Source: Bacteroidaceae bacterium
GTDB taxonomy: Bacteria > Bacteroidota > Bacteroidia > Bacteroidales > Bacteroidaceae
Direction of reading: 5' to 3'
DNA length: 64,000 bases
Assembly: GCA_017935785.1 (NCBI GenBank)
Contig: JAGBGU010000042.1
Coordinates: 41,632-105,631, forward strand
Of this stretch, positions 1 through 8,609 are shown one piece after another (within the stretch, counting starts at the first letter, position 1; each line of letters starts with the position of its first letter). The position numbers and the translations under genes are program-made. The notes beneath the pieces are model-generated. The model was not told the DNA's origin. It worked only from the letters and a program-made list of their open reading frames with translations, and did not search any database.

Positions 1-560
1 ACACTTACCTGCCGCAGACCGATAATGCCCGAGAAAGGCGCACGCAGCTCTGTTTGCTCAATCTGGGCCTGAACACCCTCAATCTCTGCTTCCAAAGCGG
101 CCAGATTAGCTTCTGCCTCCTGAAACGCTTCCTTACTTACCGCTTCTTTTTCCAGCAGAGCCTTGGCGCGGAACAATCGGTCCTGCATTAGTTTTACCTG
201 TGCCTGCTTTTTACGGAGGTCAGCCTGCAGTGGTGCATCGTTTATCTTGGCAAGGAGTTCTCCTTTTTCCACATGCGAACCTTCCTTGAAAAATATATCT
301 GTGATTTTTCCTGACGATTCAAAAGACAGATTCACTTCTTCATCCGGCACAAGGCTGCCGCTGACAAAGATTCCGTCAGTCAGTTCCTGGTTGTTCATTA
401 CCACAGCACGCACATTAAGTGCTTTGCCTTGTTTGCTCTTCGCTTCTTTTGGGGCATCGTTCATTTTTGTGTTCTCATGCGGCATAAAAGTTTGGTATGC
501 CATATACCCAGAGCCAACAATAATAGCTCCTACGATACCCCATTTTGTAAATTTATTCAT
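1..560 (-). CDS. RND efflux periplasmic adaptor subunit (HlyD/AcrA family), partial
   Basis: This gene runs leftward from an ATG at 558-560 and is cut by the window edge after about 186 codons. The translation opens MNKFTKWGIVGAIIVGSGY, an N-terminal membrane anchor. A lipoyl-like half follows (SGKITDIFFKEGSHVEKGEL), then an Ala/Glu/Gln-rich helical hairpin, then the second lipoyl half (TELRAPFSGIIGLRQVS). This is the order found in membrane-fusion proteins that bridge an inner-membrane RND pump and an outer-membrane channel. The pump and channel genes would be expected just beyond the left edge, as is usual for such operons. Substrate cannot be told. The family call is strong; the rest of the gene is not visible. 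Confidence 0.9.
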   Translation of the reverse strand, partial: MNKFTKWGIVGAIIVGSGYMAYQTFMPHENTKMNDAPKEAKSKQGKALNVRAVVMNNQELTDGIFVSGSLVPDEEVNLSFESSGKITDIFFKEGSHVEKGELLAKINDAPLQADLRKKQAQVKLMQDRLFRAKALLEKEAVSKEAFQEAEANLAALEAEIEGVQAQIEQTELRAPFSGIIGLRQVS

Positions 561-676
561 AATTCTTTATTCTGTCGGATATACATTATTTATATATATT
601 GTCCTTTAGACTCTACCAAACACATAAAGATTAACCGTATTATGCAAAAAATAAGATTATTTAACATATGCAGCGC

Positions 677-1963
677 TTACGATGCTTCGTCCTTGGGCAA
701 ATGCACCATGGCTGTTACGGCAAAGGTAACCAGGCAAAAGCCCATTACCCACCAGAAGAAATCAACATATCCCAGATGGTCCGACATCCAGCCCGACACC
801 ATGCCCGGCAGCATTACCCCACCCAGATATTGGAATGCCGTACACAACGAAAACACTGAAGTGCTCCGTTCTCCACGGGCAAAACTGACCAGATACAATG
901 TGTAGGCAGTAAAGCCAAGTCCGTACCCCACCTGTTCCACAAATACGCAAGAACCTATAATCCACAGATTTTCTGTAAGGACATAACTCAGATATACATA
1001 GACTATGTCGGGAAGTGTAATGCACATCACCAGTGGCCACAAGCAGCGGCGCAAGCCATATTTCGATACCAGATAACCGCCTAACAAGCCTCCGCCCAAC
1101 AGGCCGATAACACCCAGCGTACCGTAAATGGTTCCATAATCGAAACTGTCCAGTCCCAGCCCTCCTTCAGCGCGTGAACGTTTCAGGAACAAGGGGACAA
1201 TCTTGGTAAGCAGTCCTTCCGGCAGGCGGAAAAGTAAGATAAAGCATAATGCCGATATAATGTGGGGTTTGCTGAAGAACACAACCCATGTCCGGGCAAA
1301 CTCCTGCATGTGCGACAACAGCGTTTTCGGTTTGTCGTCTTCTTCCGGCTTTGCTTCTTCCACTTGCGGCAACACTCTCGAATGATAGGCAAACAGAAGG
1401 AGCATCAGAACGGCAACCGCCATAAAGGTTATGCTCCAGGACAGCGGTACAGACATTGAACTGCCCGTAATTCCTCTTTGCAAGGCACCGGCCAGCACAA
1501 CCAGACCGCCCTGCCCAAGCACCATCCCTATCCTGTAGAATGTGTTGCGCACGCCCACATACAGTTCCTGATCCTGCTGATTCAGACCAAGAATATAAAA
1601 GCCGTCTGCTGATATGTCATGCGTAGCACTGCTGAATGCCACCAGCATAAACAAGGCAAGGCTGGCCTGCAGCCAGAACGCTGTGGGCAGCGTAAGGGCT
1701 ACCGCGCCCAGCGCACCGCCTATGAGCAGTTGCATGCTCAGTATCCACCAGCGTTTGGTACGCAGCATATCCACAAACGGGCTCCACAGCGGCTTGATTA
1801 CCCATGGCAGTCCCAGCCAGCTGGTATACAGGGCTATTTGTGTGTCCGTAAGTCCCATCTCCTGGTATAGTACTACGGACATCAGCATAACTGCCGCGTA
1901 CGGAAGAGATTCGCCCATATAGAGTGTCGGCACCCATGCAAATGCCTTGCCTTTTTTCTTCAT
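677..1963 (-). CDS. MFS transporter, AmpG/acetyl-CoA transporter-like
   Basis: About 428 residues with roughly 12 hydrophobic segments, typical of the major facilitator superfamily. The opening (FAWVPTLYMGESLPYAAV), the segment GLPWVIKPLWSPFVDMLRTK and ATHDISADGFY resemble the AmpG/SLC33-like branch, whose members carry muropeptides or acetyl-CoA. The actual substrate is unknown. A start at 1978 is also possible; 1963 is preferred because the residues from MKKKGK onward match how such proteins begin. It follows the DUF5103 gene by a few tens of bases on the same strand, so it probably ends the same transcript. It is separated from the RND adaptor by 116 bp. Confidence 0.85.
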   Translation of the reverse strand: MKKKGKAFAWVPTLYMGESLPYAAVMLMSVVLYQEMGLTDTQIALYTSWLGLPWVIKPLWSPFVDMLRTKRWWILSMQLLIGGALGAVALTLPTAFWLQASLALFMLVAFSSATHDISADGFYILGLNQQDQELYVGVRNTFYRIGMVLGQGGLVVLAGALQRGITGSSMSVPLSWSITFMAVAVLMLLLFAYHSRVLPQVEEAKPEEDDKPKTLLSHMQEFARTWVVFFSKPHIISALCFILLFRLPEGLLTKIVPLFLKRSRAEGGLGLDSFDYGTIYGTLGVIGLLGGGLLGGYLVSKYGLRRCLWPLVMCITLPDIVYVYLSYVLTENLWIIGSCVFVEQVGYGLGFTAYTLYLVSFARGERSTSVFSLCTAFQYLGGVMLPGMVSGWMSDHLGYVDFFWWVMGFCLVTFAVTAMVHLPKDEAS

Positions 1964-2001
1964 ATTATTTATCTGCATAATTCCACTTATGATAATATTC
2001 T

Positions 2002-3240
2002 TTATTTGCTGCCGGTTTTCACACGAGAGTAGCCCACCAGCCGGTCTGTTCGAGCTCCTTGCGCACGGTAATACACCAGTGTGGCATATTCATTCTCCGT
2101 TTCATAGAAGTCGCCCATTGTGCGTCCGGTGGTACCGTCTTCCTGTACAAACTGGTAACTGTAGTAGCCTTGTTTCAGCATCACTACCGCCTCATAGCAT
2201 TTTTCCAGTTCGTTATATTCCATCCGGCACTTGGGATCAAAAGTACCGTTTGTCCATTGTCCGCATACATATATGTCGCCACCTGGCAACCGTTCTGACT
2301 TCAGGAGGAAATGTACCAGAACATATTCAGCAGTGGTTTCATCATCCACGTCATCCTCACTCCGGATAACGGCCACACCGTTCTGGTCCTCATCGTAAAC
2401 ATAGTTCCTGCCTGGCGTATGCGCAAACAGGGTGGCATGGTAATAGGGGTCAAACCATTCCATCTTGTCCACTCCCATCGCAGCTCTGTTCACATCCAGT
2501 ATCTCAAATTTATAGAATTCGTTTCCGGCCGGGAATATAAGGTCACGGCAGTGGGTAAAGGCTATCCCCTTATTGTTCCTTATATTGGCTTTGGGATTTA
2601 CCACCATATTGTCCCACCGTCTGTTCTGCATCACCACAGTGCGCAATTGCTGATGCGGGTCCACTACCGACAACGAACCGTAATTCAGGTGTAAGGACAC
2701 CTGCTGGTGCTTTTGGTTGAAATCCACATCCGTATCGCTGCTTACCTCTGTCTGGATGCTCACCGCCTTTTCGTATACGCAGAATCGGGCCTCCAGTACG
2801 GGTTCGTCCTTGCTGCCCCCGTCTTCGTATATGAGCACCTTGTAGTTTCCGCTTATCAGCAGACCGGTTTCCGGATTGGGAAATCTTATCTGATAATGGG
2901 TGTATATCTGTGTGGTATTGAAGCTTTTTTCGTAATTCTCCACCAGCTGGTCGTTCAGTCCGCTCAGGTAGTCACTCTCAAAGATGCCGTCCGAAGGGGT
3001 CCAGTCATATTGGCAATGCTGCACATGATAAATGTAGCGGTGATAGTCGTGGCTCATTTCATCCCACGAGATGTTTACGTGCTGGTGCTTGTCCTTGTCA
3101 AGCATGGGAGGAAGAAGCGGATTGCCGTCCACCGTTACCTGCACGCACTGTATCTGTGGCGAGAACGCCTGATGAGTCTGTGAAAATATGGCCATGGCCG
3201 GCCATACACATAACAAATAAAGCCAAAACAATCTTTTCAT
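2002..3240 (-). CDS. DUF5103 protein, type IX secretion plug-like
   Basis: A secreted protein of about 412 residues with a signal peptide (MKRLFWLYLLCVWPAMAIFS). The body matches the DUF5103 pattern: a beta-rich N-terminal half with HVNISWDEMSHDYHRYIYHV and CQYDWTPSDGIFESDYLSG, and a later region with YVCGQWTNG. One member of this family is the plug of the type IX secretion translocon, but the family also occurs in Bacteroidetes without that system, so the role is uncertain. The start at 3240 (MKRLF) is preferred over 3276 because it begins the signal peptide and avoids overlap with the TRIC gene stop at 3254. Confidence 0.85.
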   Translation of the reverse strand: MKRLFWLYLLCVWPAMAIFSQTHQAFSPQIQCVQVTVDGNPLLPPMLDKDKHQHVNISWDEMSHDYHRYIYHVQHCQYDWTPSDGIFESDYLSGLNDQLVENYEKSFNTTQIYTHYQIRFPNPETGLLISGNYKVLIYEDGGSKDEPVLEARFCVYEKAVSIQTEVSSDTDVDFNQKHQQVSLHLNYGSLSVVDPHQQLRTVVMQNRRWDNMVVNPKANIRNNKGIAFTHCRDLIFPAGNEFYKFEILDVNRAAMGVDKMEWFDPYYHATLFAHTPGRNYVYDEDQNGVAVIRSEDDVDDETTAEYVLVHFLLKSERLPGGDIYVCGQWTNGTFDPKCRMEYNELEKCYEAVVMLKQGYYSYQFVQEDGTTGRTMGDFYETENEYATLVYYRAQGARTDRLVGYSRVKTGSK

Positions 3241-3253
3241 CCTTCTCCAACCG

Positions 3254-3928
3254 TTATAAAATTGACTCGTCCTCACCTTTCAGAATGGGCAGACACCAAT
3301 GGTATTTCACGGCAAGCAGCCTAATCAGCACTACTACAAAAATACTCAGCAAGGCGTTGATCTCCGGTGTCAGTCCCATTTTATGGCACAAAATATACAC
3401 CAATCCGCCCGACACGCAGGCCAAAGCATATATTTCTTTTCTGAAGATCAGAGGTATCTCGTTTATAAACACATCACGCAACACTCCGCCAGCCGCGCCT
3501 GTTATACTCCCCATAGTAATGGCTGTCCAGTAGGGGAAACCCAGATTCAGGGTCTTTTCTATCCCGATTACATTGAACAGGGCCAGCCCGATGGTGTCAA
3601 AAAGGAACAAGGTGTTACGTTGTCTTACCAAATGCTTGCCAAAGAGAAAGACCCAAAGGACCGCCAAGCCGCAACAGATAAAATAAATGCTGTTCGTCAT
3701 CCAGAACGGATTTACGCCCAACATCAGGTCGCGGATGGTTCCTCCTCCGATGGCCGTTGCCATCCCCACTATCCACGCGCCGAATATGTCGAACCGCTTT
3801 GCCGAGGCCAGCCGCACACCGGAGATGGCAAAAGCCATGGTGCCGACAAATTCAATACATACAAATGAGATGGGCAGTCGCAAGGTGGTGCCCATGTCTT
3901 GCAAGACGCGCAGCAACCAGTCTGTCAT
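3254..3928 (-). CDS. Trimeric intracellular cation (TRIC) channel family membrane protein
   Basis: 224 residues, almost all in hydrophobic helices, with the two internally repeated glycine-rich signatures of the TRIC/YicG (UPF0126) family: AIGGGTIRDLMLG in the first half and GAAGGVLRDVFINE in the second. Prokaryotic TRIC proteins form homotrimeric cation-permeable pores in the inner membrane; physiological role in bacteria is poorly defined. The stop of the upstream 2-hydroxyacid dehydrogenase gene is 2 nt from this start, so the two are cotranscribed and possibly translationally coupled. Confidence 0.92.
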   Translation of the reverse strand: MTDWLLRVLQDMGTTLRLPISFVCIEFVGTMAFAISGVRLASAKRFDIFGAWIVGMATAIGGGTIRDLMLGVNPFWMTNSIYFICCGLAVLWVFLFGKHLVRQRNTLFLFDTIGLALFNVIGIEKTLNLGFPYWTAITMGSITGAAGGVLRDVFINEIPLIFRKEIYALACVSGGLVYILCHKMGLTPEINALLSIFVVVLIRLLAVKYHWCLPILKGEDESIL

Positions 3929-3930
3929 AT

Positions 3931-4887
3931 TTATACCATGTTTTGGGGATTACCTTCAATGAAATGTGCTATATTCAAAGCGCAGATCTGCATCAGCCTT
4001 TCCCTTGCCTCTCTGGTGGCCCATGCAATGTGGGGGGTCAGTTGAACTCTCGGTGCAGAGAGCAAGGGATTGTCCGCTTGTGCCGGTTCCACGGAAAGCA
4101 CATCGGCGGCATATGCACCCAGCTTCCCCTGACTCAGGGCATTGGCCACTGCCGCTTCGTCAATCAGCGGGCCTCTGCCTGTATTGATCAGGATGGCATT
4201 CTTCTTCATCATGCGCAACCGATTTTCATCCACCAGATAACGGGTATCCTCCGTAAGGGGGCAATGCAGCGAAACTACGTCACTCTGCATAAAGATTTCA
4301 TCCATGCCGGCCTTTTTTATATATCCGGGCAGTTCTTCCTGGCGCTTGCTTGTGTATGCCACAACCTTCATCCCGAAAGCCTGCGCTATATTCGCCACGG
4401 CTGAGCCAATGCGTCCCAGACCAACCAGTCCCATGGTTCTGCCGGCCAGTTCAGTCAGCGGACGGTCGCAGAAGCAGAAATCTTGTGATGCCACCCATTT
4501 ACCCTCATCCACAGCCTGTTGTGTATAATATGCCACATGGTTGGTCAGGTTCAGCAAATGGGAAAAGACCATTTGGGCGACCGAGGCTGTGCTATAGGCC
4601 GGTATATTGGTCACACAGATACCCAGTTCACTTGCAGCCTCCACGTCCACCACATTGTAGCCTGTAGCCAAAACACCAATATATCGTAGTGTCTGACTGA
4701 GTCTTCTCAGCATGGCGGCATCAAGCACCACCTTATTGGTCAGCGCAATCTCTGCTCCTTCAAGCCTGTCAGCCACTTCCTCGGGACGGGTACGTTCGTA
4801 AACCACCGTCTCGCCTAATTTTTCTATGGCCGCCCAGCTCAGGTCTCCGGGATTCAGGGTAAATCCGTCCAATACAACTATCCGCAT
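3931..4887 (-). CDS. D-2-hydroxyacid dehydrogenase (NAD-dependent, glycerate dehydrogenase-like)
   Basis: 318 residues, the usual length for the family. The Rossmann motif GLVGLGRIGSAVANIAQAFG lies near residue 150. The catalytic arginine follows in NTGRGPLIDE, and the catalytic histidine in TPHIAWATREARERL. Early residues (GVLATGYNVVDVEAASELG) match the substrate-binding part. Members reduce 2-keto acids such as hydroxypyruvate or pyruvate, or oxidise D-2-hydroxyacids; the overall look is closest to glycerate dehydrogenase, but substrate assignment from motifs alone is not safe. It sits in the leftward block, 14 nt after a small secreted-protein gene. Confidence 0.9.
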   Translation of the reverse strand: MRIVVLDGFTLNPGDLSWAAIEKLGETVVYERTRPEEVADRLEGAEIALTNKVVLDAAMLRRLSQTLRYIGVLATGYNVVDVEAASELGICVTNIPAYSTASVAQMVFSHLLNLTNHVAYYTQQAVDEGKWVASQDFCFCDRPLTELAGRTMGLVGLGRIGSAVANIAQAFGMKVVAYTSKRQEELPGYIKKAGMDEIFMQSDVVSLHCPLTEDTRYLVDENRLRMMKKNAILINTGRGPLIDEAAVANALSQGKLGAYAADVLSVEPAQADNPLLSAPRVQLTPHIAWATREARERLMQICALNIAHFIEGNPQNMV

Positions 4888-4901
4888 ACGCTCGGTTCCC
4901 C

Positions 4902-5339
4902 TTATTTTGTTTCCTGGTTGCTTTCTTCCTCCCCTTTCTGCAGTACAACCGGTTCAAACACAAAGCGGCCGTTGTCCAGTACTGTCAGGGTTATTCCCTT
5001 CTTTTTCTTGTACTTGGCCAGTATCTTCTGATACTTTTTCAGCAACTGGTGTTTCTTGGGATGAAAGCTGACGGCACAGGTCATATAGGGCGACAAGCCC
5101 TGTTGTTCCAGATAGTATCGCAACTGCTCGCTATATACTGTACGGGCTTCCAGAAAACCGGTCTTTTTGTCTGTCACTGCCTTGTCCACAAACTGCAGAT
5201 CGGTCACATACACTACCGAATCCATAAAGGAAGTGGCCAAGCCGTACATGTAAACTCCCGCCGGCTCCTTGGTCTTTGCGGTAACAACGCCCATTGTCAT
5301 TACGCACATCGCCAGTACCGCCCACAATTTCTTCTTCAT
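4902..5339 (-). CDS. Small secreted protein of unknown function
   Basis: About 145 residues starting MKKKLWAVLAMCVMTMGVV, a clear signal peptide. The mature part is Lys/Tyr-rich (YLEQQGLSPYMTCAVSFHP, KYQKILAKYKKKKG) and ends in an acidic/Gln tail. No family is recognised. The start at 5339 is chosen over 5381 because a -7 promoter element lies at 5379-5386 on this strand, so the longer reading would overlap the promoter. It likely heads the transcript carrying the hydroxyacid dehydrogenase, TRIC and DUF5103 genes. Confidence 0.75.
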   Translation of the reverse strand: MKKKLWAVLAMCVMTMGVVTAKTKEPAGVYMYGLATSFMDSVVYVTDLQFVDKAVTDKKTGFLEARTVYSEQLRYYLEQQGLSPYMTCAVSFHPKKHQLLKKYQKILAKYKKKKGITLTVLDNGRFVFEPVVLQKGEEESNQETK

Positions 5340-5378
5340 ATTGGGTCTGATTATTTTAAATTCATTAATTATTGTACG

Positions 5379-5386
5379 CAAATTTA
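5379..5386 (-). promoter_or_regulatory. Bacteroidetes -7 promoter element (TAAATTTG)
   Basis: On the minus strand TAAATTTGCG matches the TAnnTTTG consensus about 40 nt upstream of the ATG at 5339. It sets the likely transcription start near 5374. Confidence 0.6.
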
Positions 5387-5410
5387 CAGAGTTTCCACGA
5401 TATGGACAAA

Positions 5411-6835
5411 TTATCTCCTATAAATCCTATATCCCAGGGCGGCAGCCAGGATGGTCATCAGCGGACTCAGATAGCAGAAGAAACAATACGGGGCATACAT
5501 CAATGTGGAAACGCCCAGTACAGAACTCTGTGTCATGCCGCAAGTGTTCCAGGGGATGAGCACGCTGGTCACGGTGGCACTGTCCTCGCAGGTGCGGCTC
5601 AACAGCCTGCTTTCGTATCCGTTGTCTTTGTAGACCGCCTGGAATATATTGCTCGTAAGGATAATGCTCAGATATTGGTCCGCACTGACCACATTCAGGA
5701 AGATACCGGTAAAGGCTGTGCCGGCCACCATGGACACAGTGCCGCGTACCATCTTAATTATGGCGTGCATGATGCTGTCCACCATGCGCGTCACGGTCAT
5801 GGCAGCGCCAAAGAGGGTAGCACACAGTATCAGCCATATCGTCCCCATCATGCCGGCCATGCCTCGCGTGGCAACCAGTTCGTTCAGTTCCTCCACGCCT
5901 GTATCTATCCCGGTGCTGCCATAAACCAGAATCATGGCGCCACGGAAACGTTGCGCCACTCCTTCGGCTGCATCTCCGGCTATATGGTCAAGCAGGCTGC
6001 CTTGCACACTCACCGCCACTGCCACACCCATCAGCGTGGCAATGAACAGCACGGCCAGTGCCGGCACACGGCGCAGAATAAGCAGAAAGGTTACTGCCGG
6101 AACCAGTAACAGCCAGGGCGAAAGCAGGAAGGTGCCGTCCAGTGCTTCCTGTACCATGCGTATCTGCTGTACATCGGCGGCCTGGTGTGTCAGTCCCTTG
6201 GCTGTAAAGATCAGCAGCGTGACTGTCAGAGTGGGTACTGTGGTGTACATCATGTATCTGATATGCTCAAACAGAGGAGTCCCCACCGTACTGCTCGCCA
6301 GCACTGTGGTGTCGGAAAGGGGCGAAATCTTGTCCCCAAAGTAGGCCCCGCTTATCACTGCGCCGGCAATCCATCCTTCATGGTATCCCATGGCATGGCC
6401 TATGCCCATCAGTGCCACACCGATGGTGGCCACGGTTGTCCATGACGAACCGGTCATCACGCTCACAATGGCGCAGATAATGCACGAGCTGACCAGAAAC
6501 CATTGCGGATGCATGATTTCCATGCCGTAGCAGATAAGCGTCGGCACAATGCCGCTTACCATCCAGGCGCCGCCCAGCGCGCCGATAAACAGCAGGATAA
6601 ATACGGCCTGGCCTATGCCGGCAATCTTCTCCGCTATCGCCTTCTCAAAGTCCGCCCATGTTATACGGCGTGTGGACAGTCCTATACCCACACACACAGC
6701 AGAGGCTGTCAGCAATGCTATCTGGCTGGCGCCGCTCAGTGCGTCATCGCCGAACACGCCTACCACACAAGCAATGAGTGCCACCAGTAAGACCAGTGGC
6801 ACACATGCAACCCATAAGGGAGGGTATTCTTTCAT
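5411..6835 (-). CDS. NhaC-family Na+/H+ antiporter
   Basis: 474 residues, strongly hydrophobic, with family hallmarks: MTGSSWTTVATIGVALMGIG and GAVISGAYFGDKISPLSDTT, the latter containing the GDK-SPLSD block conserved in NhaC proteins. It exchanges cytoplasmic sodium (or in some relatives malate/lactate) for protons across the inner membrane. The start codon follows the POT transporter stop region closely (14 nt), so both are probably on one transcript from the promoter at 8509-8516. A 71-nt gap with its own promoter separates it from the next gene. Confidence 0.92.
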   Translation of the reverse strand: MKEYPPLWVACVPLVLLVALIACVVGVFGDDALSGASQIALLTASAVCVGIGLSTRRITWADFEKAIAEKIAGIGQAVFILLFIGALGGAWMVSGIVPTLICYGMEIMHPQWFLVSSCIICAIVSVMTGSSWTTVATIGVALMGIGHAMGYHEGWIAGAVISGAYFGDKISPLSDTTVLASSTVGTPLFEHIRYMMYTTVPTLTVTLLIFTAKGLTHQAADVQQIRMVQEALDGTFLLSPWLLLVPAVTFLLILRRVPALAVLFIATLMGVAVAVSVQGSLLDHIAGDAAEGVAQRFRGAMILVYGSTGIDTGVEELNELVATRGMAGMMGTIWLILCATLFGAAMTVTRMVDSIMHAIIKMVRGTVSMVAGTAFTGIFLNVVSADQYLSIILTSNIFQAVYKDNGYESRLLSRTCEDSATVTSVLIPWNTCGMTQSSVLGVSTLMYAPYCFFCYLSPLMTILAAALGYRIYRR

Positions 6836-6849
6836 TTTCTGTCGTAATA

Positions 6850-8436
6850 TCAGCTTACCTTGTTAAGCTTCTTGATGATGGAGAAGATGAACAGGGCAGC
6901 CAGCAGGCAGATTACCATCAGCGTTCCCCATACGATGGTCAGGTCCATACCCCACATATGGCCGGGGATACTTACCAGTTTGTTTCCGATAGCGGTGGCT
7001 ACGAACCATCCGCCCATCATCATACCCTTGTATTTGTTGGGGGCCACCTTGGTCACGAATGAAATGCCGATGGGGCTGAGCAGCAGCTCGGCAAAGGTCA
7101 GGATCAGATAAGCGTTCACCAGCAGAGAGGGTGAGAGGTCGGCTACATGAGTGTGCTTTGCAGCGTCTGCCAAAGGCTGGCCTACAGAGCATACGGTAAG
7201 CATCAGATAAGCGGCTGCAGCCACGAGCATACCAAGTCCGATCTTTACAGGGGCCTTGGGCTCCTTGCCCTTCTTGCCGAGCCATCCGAACAGCGCAATG
7301 CTGATGGGAGTCAGCATCACCACGAAGCAGGCGTTGAAATGCTGGTAGATGGGAGCGCTCAGCTGGGTCTCGATGCCGGGAGCGGGAATCATATTGTACA
7401 GGAAGAAAATGCTGACGATGATCATCACTGCAGAAAGGATTCTGGGAAGTCCCTTGGTCTGGAAGATACCGAAGGCACCATATACAATAAAGATACCGGC
7501 CAGAAGGTTGCGCACGTCAAACAACATGCTGGCAATGCCGGTTGAGGTTGTGGCGGTGTATTCGTCTGCAAACCAGGTCAGTGTCAGTCCGTTCTGGTGG
7601 AAGGCCATCCAGAAGAAGATTACCACGGCAAATACCAGACACAGACATATGATACGTTCCTTGGTGTCGTTCTCAGCGGGAAGAGTGGCTTCTTCCACGT
7701 TTGCGCTGTTCTTGGCTTCAACGGCCTTCTTGGGGGTGCTGATTACATGGGCATAGGTCTTGCGGCCCAGGAAATAGATAAGGATAGAAGCGATTACGCT
7801 CACACAAGCCACGGCAAAGGCAAAGTGGTAAGAGTCTGCCTTAGAGTAGTTCAGAGATGTCTGCGCCCAATCCATTACGGTAATGGCGGCGGTGGGGGCA
7901 AACAAGGCGCCCACGTTAATGGCCATATAGAACAATGAGAAACCGCTGTCGCGTTTGTCTGCAAACTCAGGAGTATTGTACAGGTCGCCTACCATTACCT
8001 GCAGGTTACCCTTGAACAGACCGGTTCCGAGCGATACGAATAACAGACCGGCAACCATGGCCACAAGAGCGGGGTTTGAGCCGCCCAATGGGATGGACAG
8101 GATAAGATAGCCCAGGAACATGATCAGGATGCCGATGACTACCATCTTGCTGTAGCCGTACTTGTCGGCAAGGATACCGCCCAGCAAAGGCAGCAGGTAC
8201 ACGAAGAACAGGAATGTGGAGAAGGTCTCTGAGGCCCAGCCGGCATCAAATCCGAAATTGTCGCCTAAGAACAGTACGAATACGGCCAGCATGGTATAAT
8301 AGCCGAAACGTTCACCTGTATTGGCAAGCGCCAATGTCCATAAACCCTTTGGCTGTCCCTTGTACGAGAGTAACAGGAAACAGGCCCAAATTGCAAACAG
8401 CCCAACAATCAGTGGGGTCGATAATTGTTCAAACAT
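6850..8436 (-). CDS. Proton-dependent oligopeptide transporter (POT/PTR2 family)
   Basis: 528 residues with about 12-14 hydrophobic helices. The N-terminal motif GERFGYYTM (residues about 42-50) is the ExxERFxYY proton-coupling signature of POT transporters, and FYMAINVGALFAPTAA corresponds to the conserved helix 5 FY-INxG motif. It imports di- and tripeptides using the proton gradient. It is the first gene of a leftward unit with nhaC and is divergent from the SulP gene; a -7 element lies at 8509-8516. Confidence 0.93.
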   Translation of the reverse strand: MFEQLSTPLIVGLFAIWACFLLLSYKGQPKGLWTLALANTGERFGYYTMLAVFVLFLGDNFGFDAGWASETFSTFLFFVYLLPLLGGILADKYGYSKMVVIGILIMFLGYLILSIPLGGSNPALVAMVAGLLFVSLGTGLFKGNLQVMVGDLYNTPEFADKRDSGFSLFYMAINVGALFAPTAAITVMDWAQTSLNYSKADSYHFAFAVACVSVIASILIYFLGRKTYAHVISTPKKAVEAKNSANVEEATLPAENDTKERIICLCLVFAVVIFFWMAFHQNGLTLTWFADEYTATTSTGIASMLFDVRNLLAGIFIVYGAFGIFQTKGLPRILSAVMIIVSIFFLYNMIPAPGIETQLSAPIYQHFNACFVVMLTPISIALFGWLGKKGKEPKAPVKIGLGMLVAAAAYLMLTVCSVGQPLADAAKHTHVADLSPSLLVNAYLILTFAELLLSPIGISFVTKVAPNKYKGMMMGGWFVATAIGNKLVSIPGHMWGMDLTIVWGTLMVICLLAALFIFSIIKKLNKVS

Positions 8437-8508
8437 AGATAGAATTTAATTTAGATATTGATTTGTTATTTATTGCAAAAAATTGATATAAATTAATTAA
8501 TTCGGCAC

Positions 8509-8516
8509 AAAGATAG
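8509..8516 (-). promoter_or_regulatory. -7 promoter element of the POT transporter gene
   Basis: TATCTTTG on the minus strand fits TAnnTTTG. Transcription would start near 8504, giving a leader of about 65-70 nt before the ATG at 8436. Confidence 0.6.
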
Positions 8517-8558
8517 CTAAAAATAATGAAACCGAGACCCCTTAGTGGTTTTTTTCGT

Positions 8559-8566
8559 AATTTTGC
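8559..8566 (+). promoter_or_regulatory. -7 promoter element of the SulP gene
   Basis: TAATTTTGCAG matches the TAnnTTTG consensus 43 nt upstream of the ATG at 8610. It lies inside the longer open frame that starts at 8526, so it argues for the downstream start. Confidence 0.65.
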
Positions 8567-8609
8567 AGCCTATATTTTAAACATATACAGAATACAAAGC
8601 AGAATCACG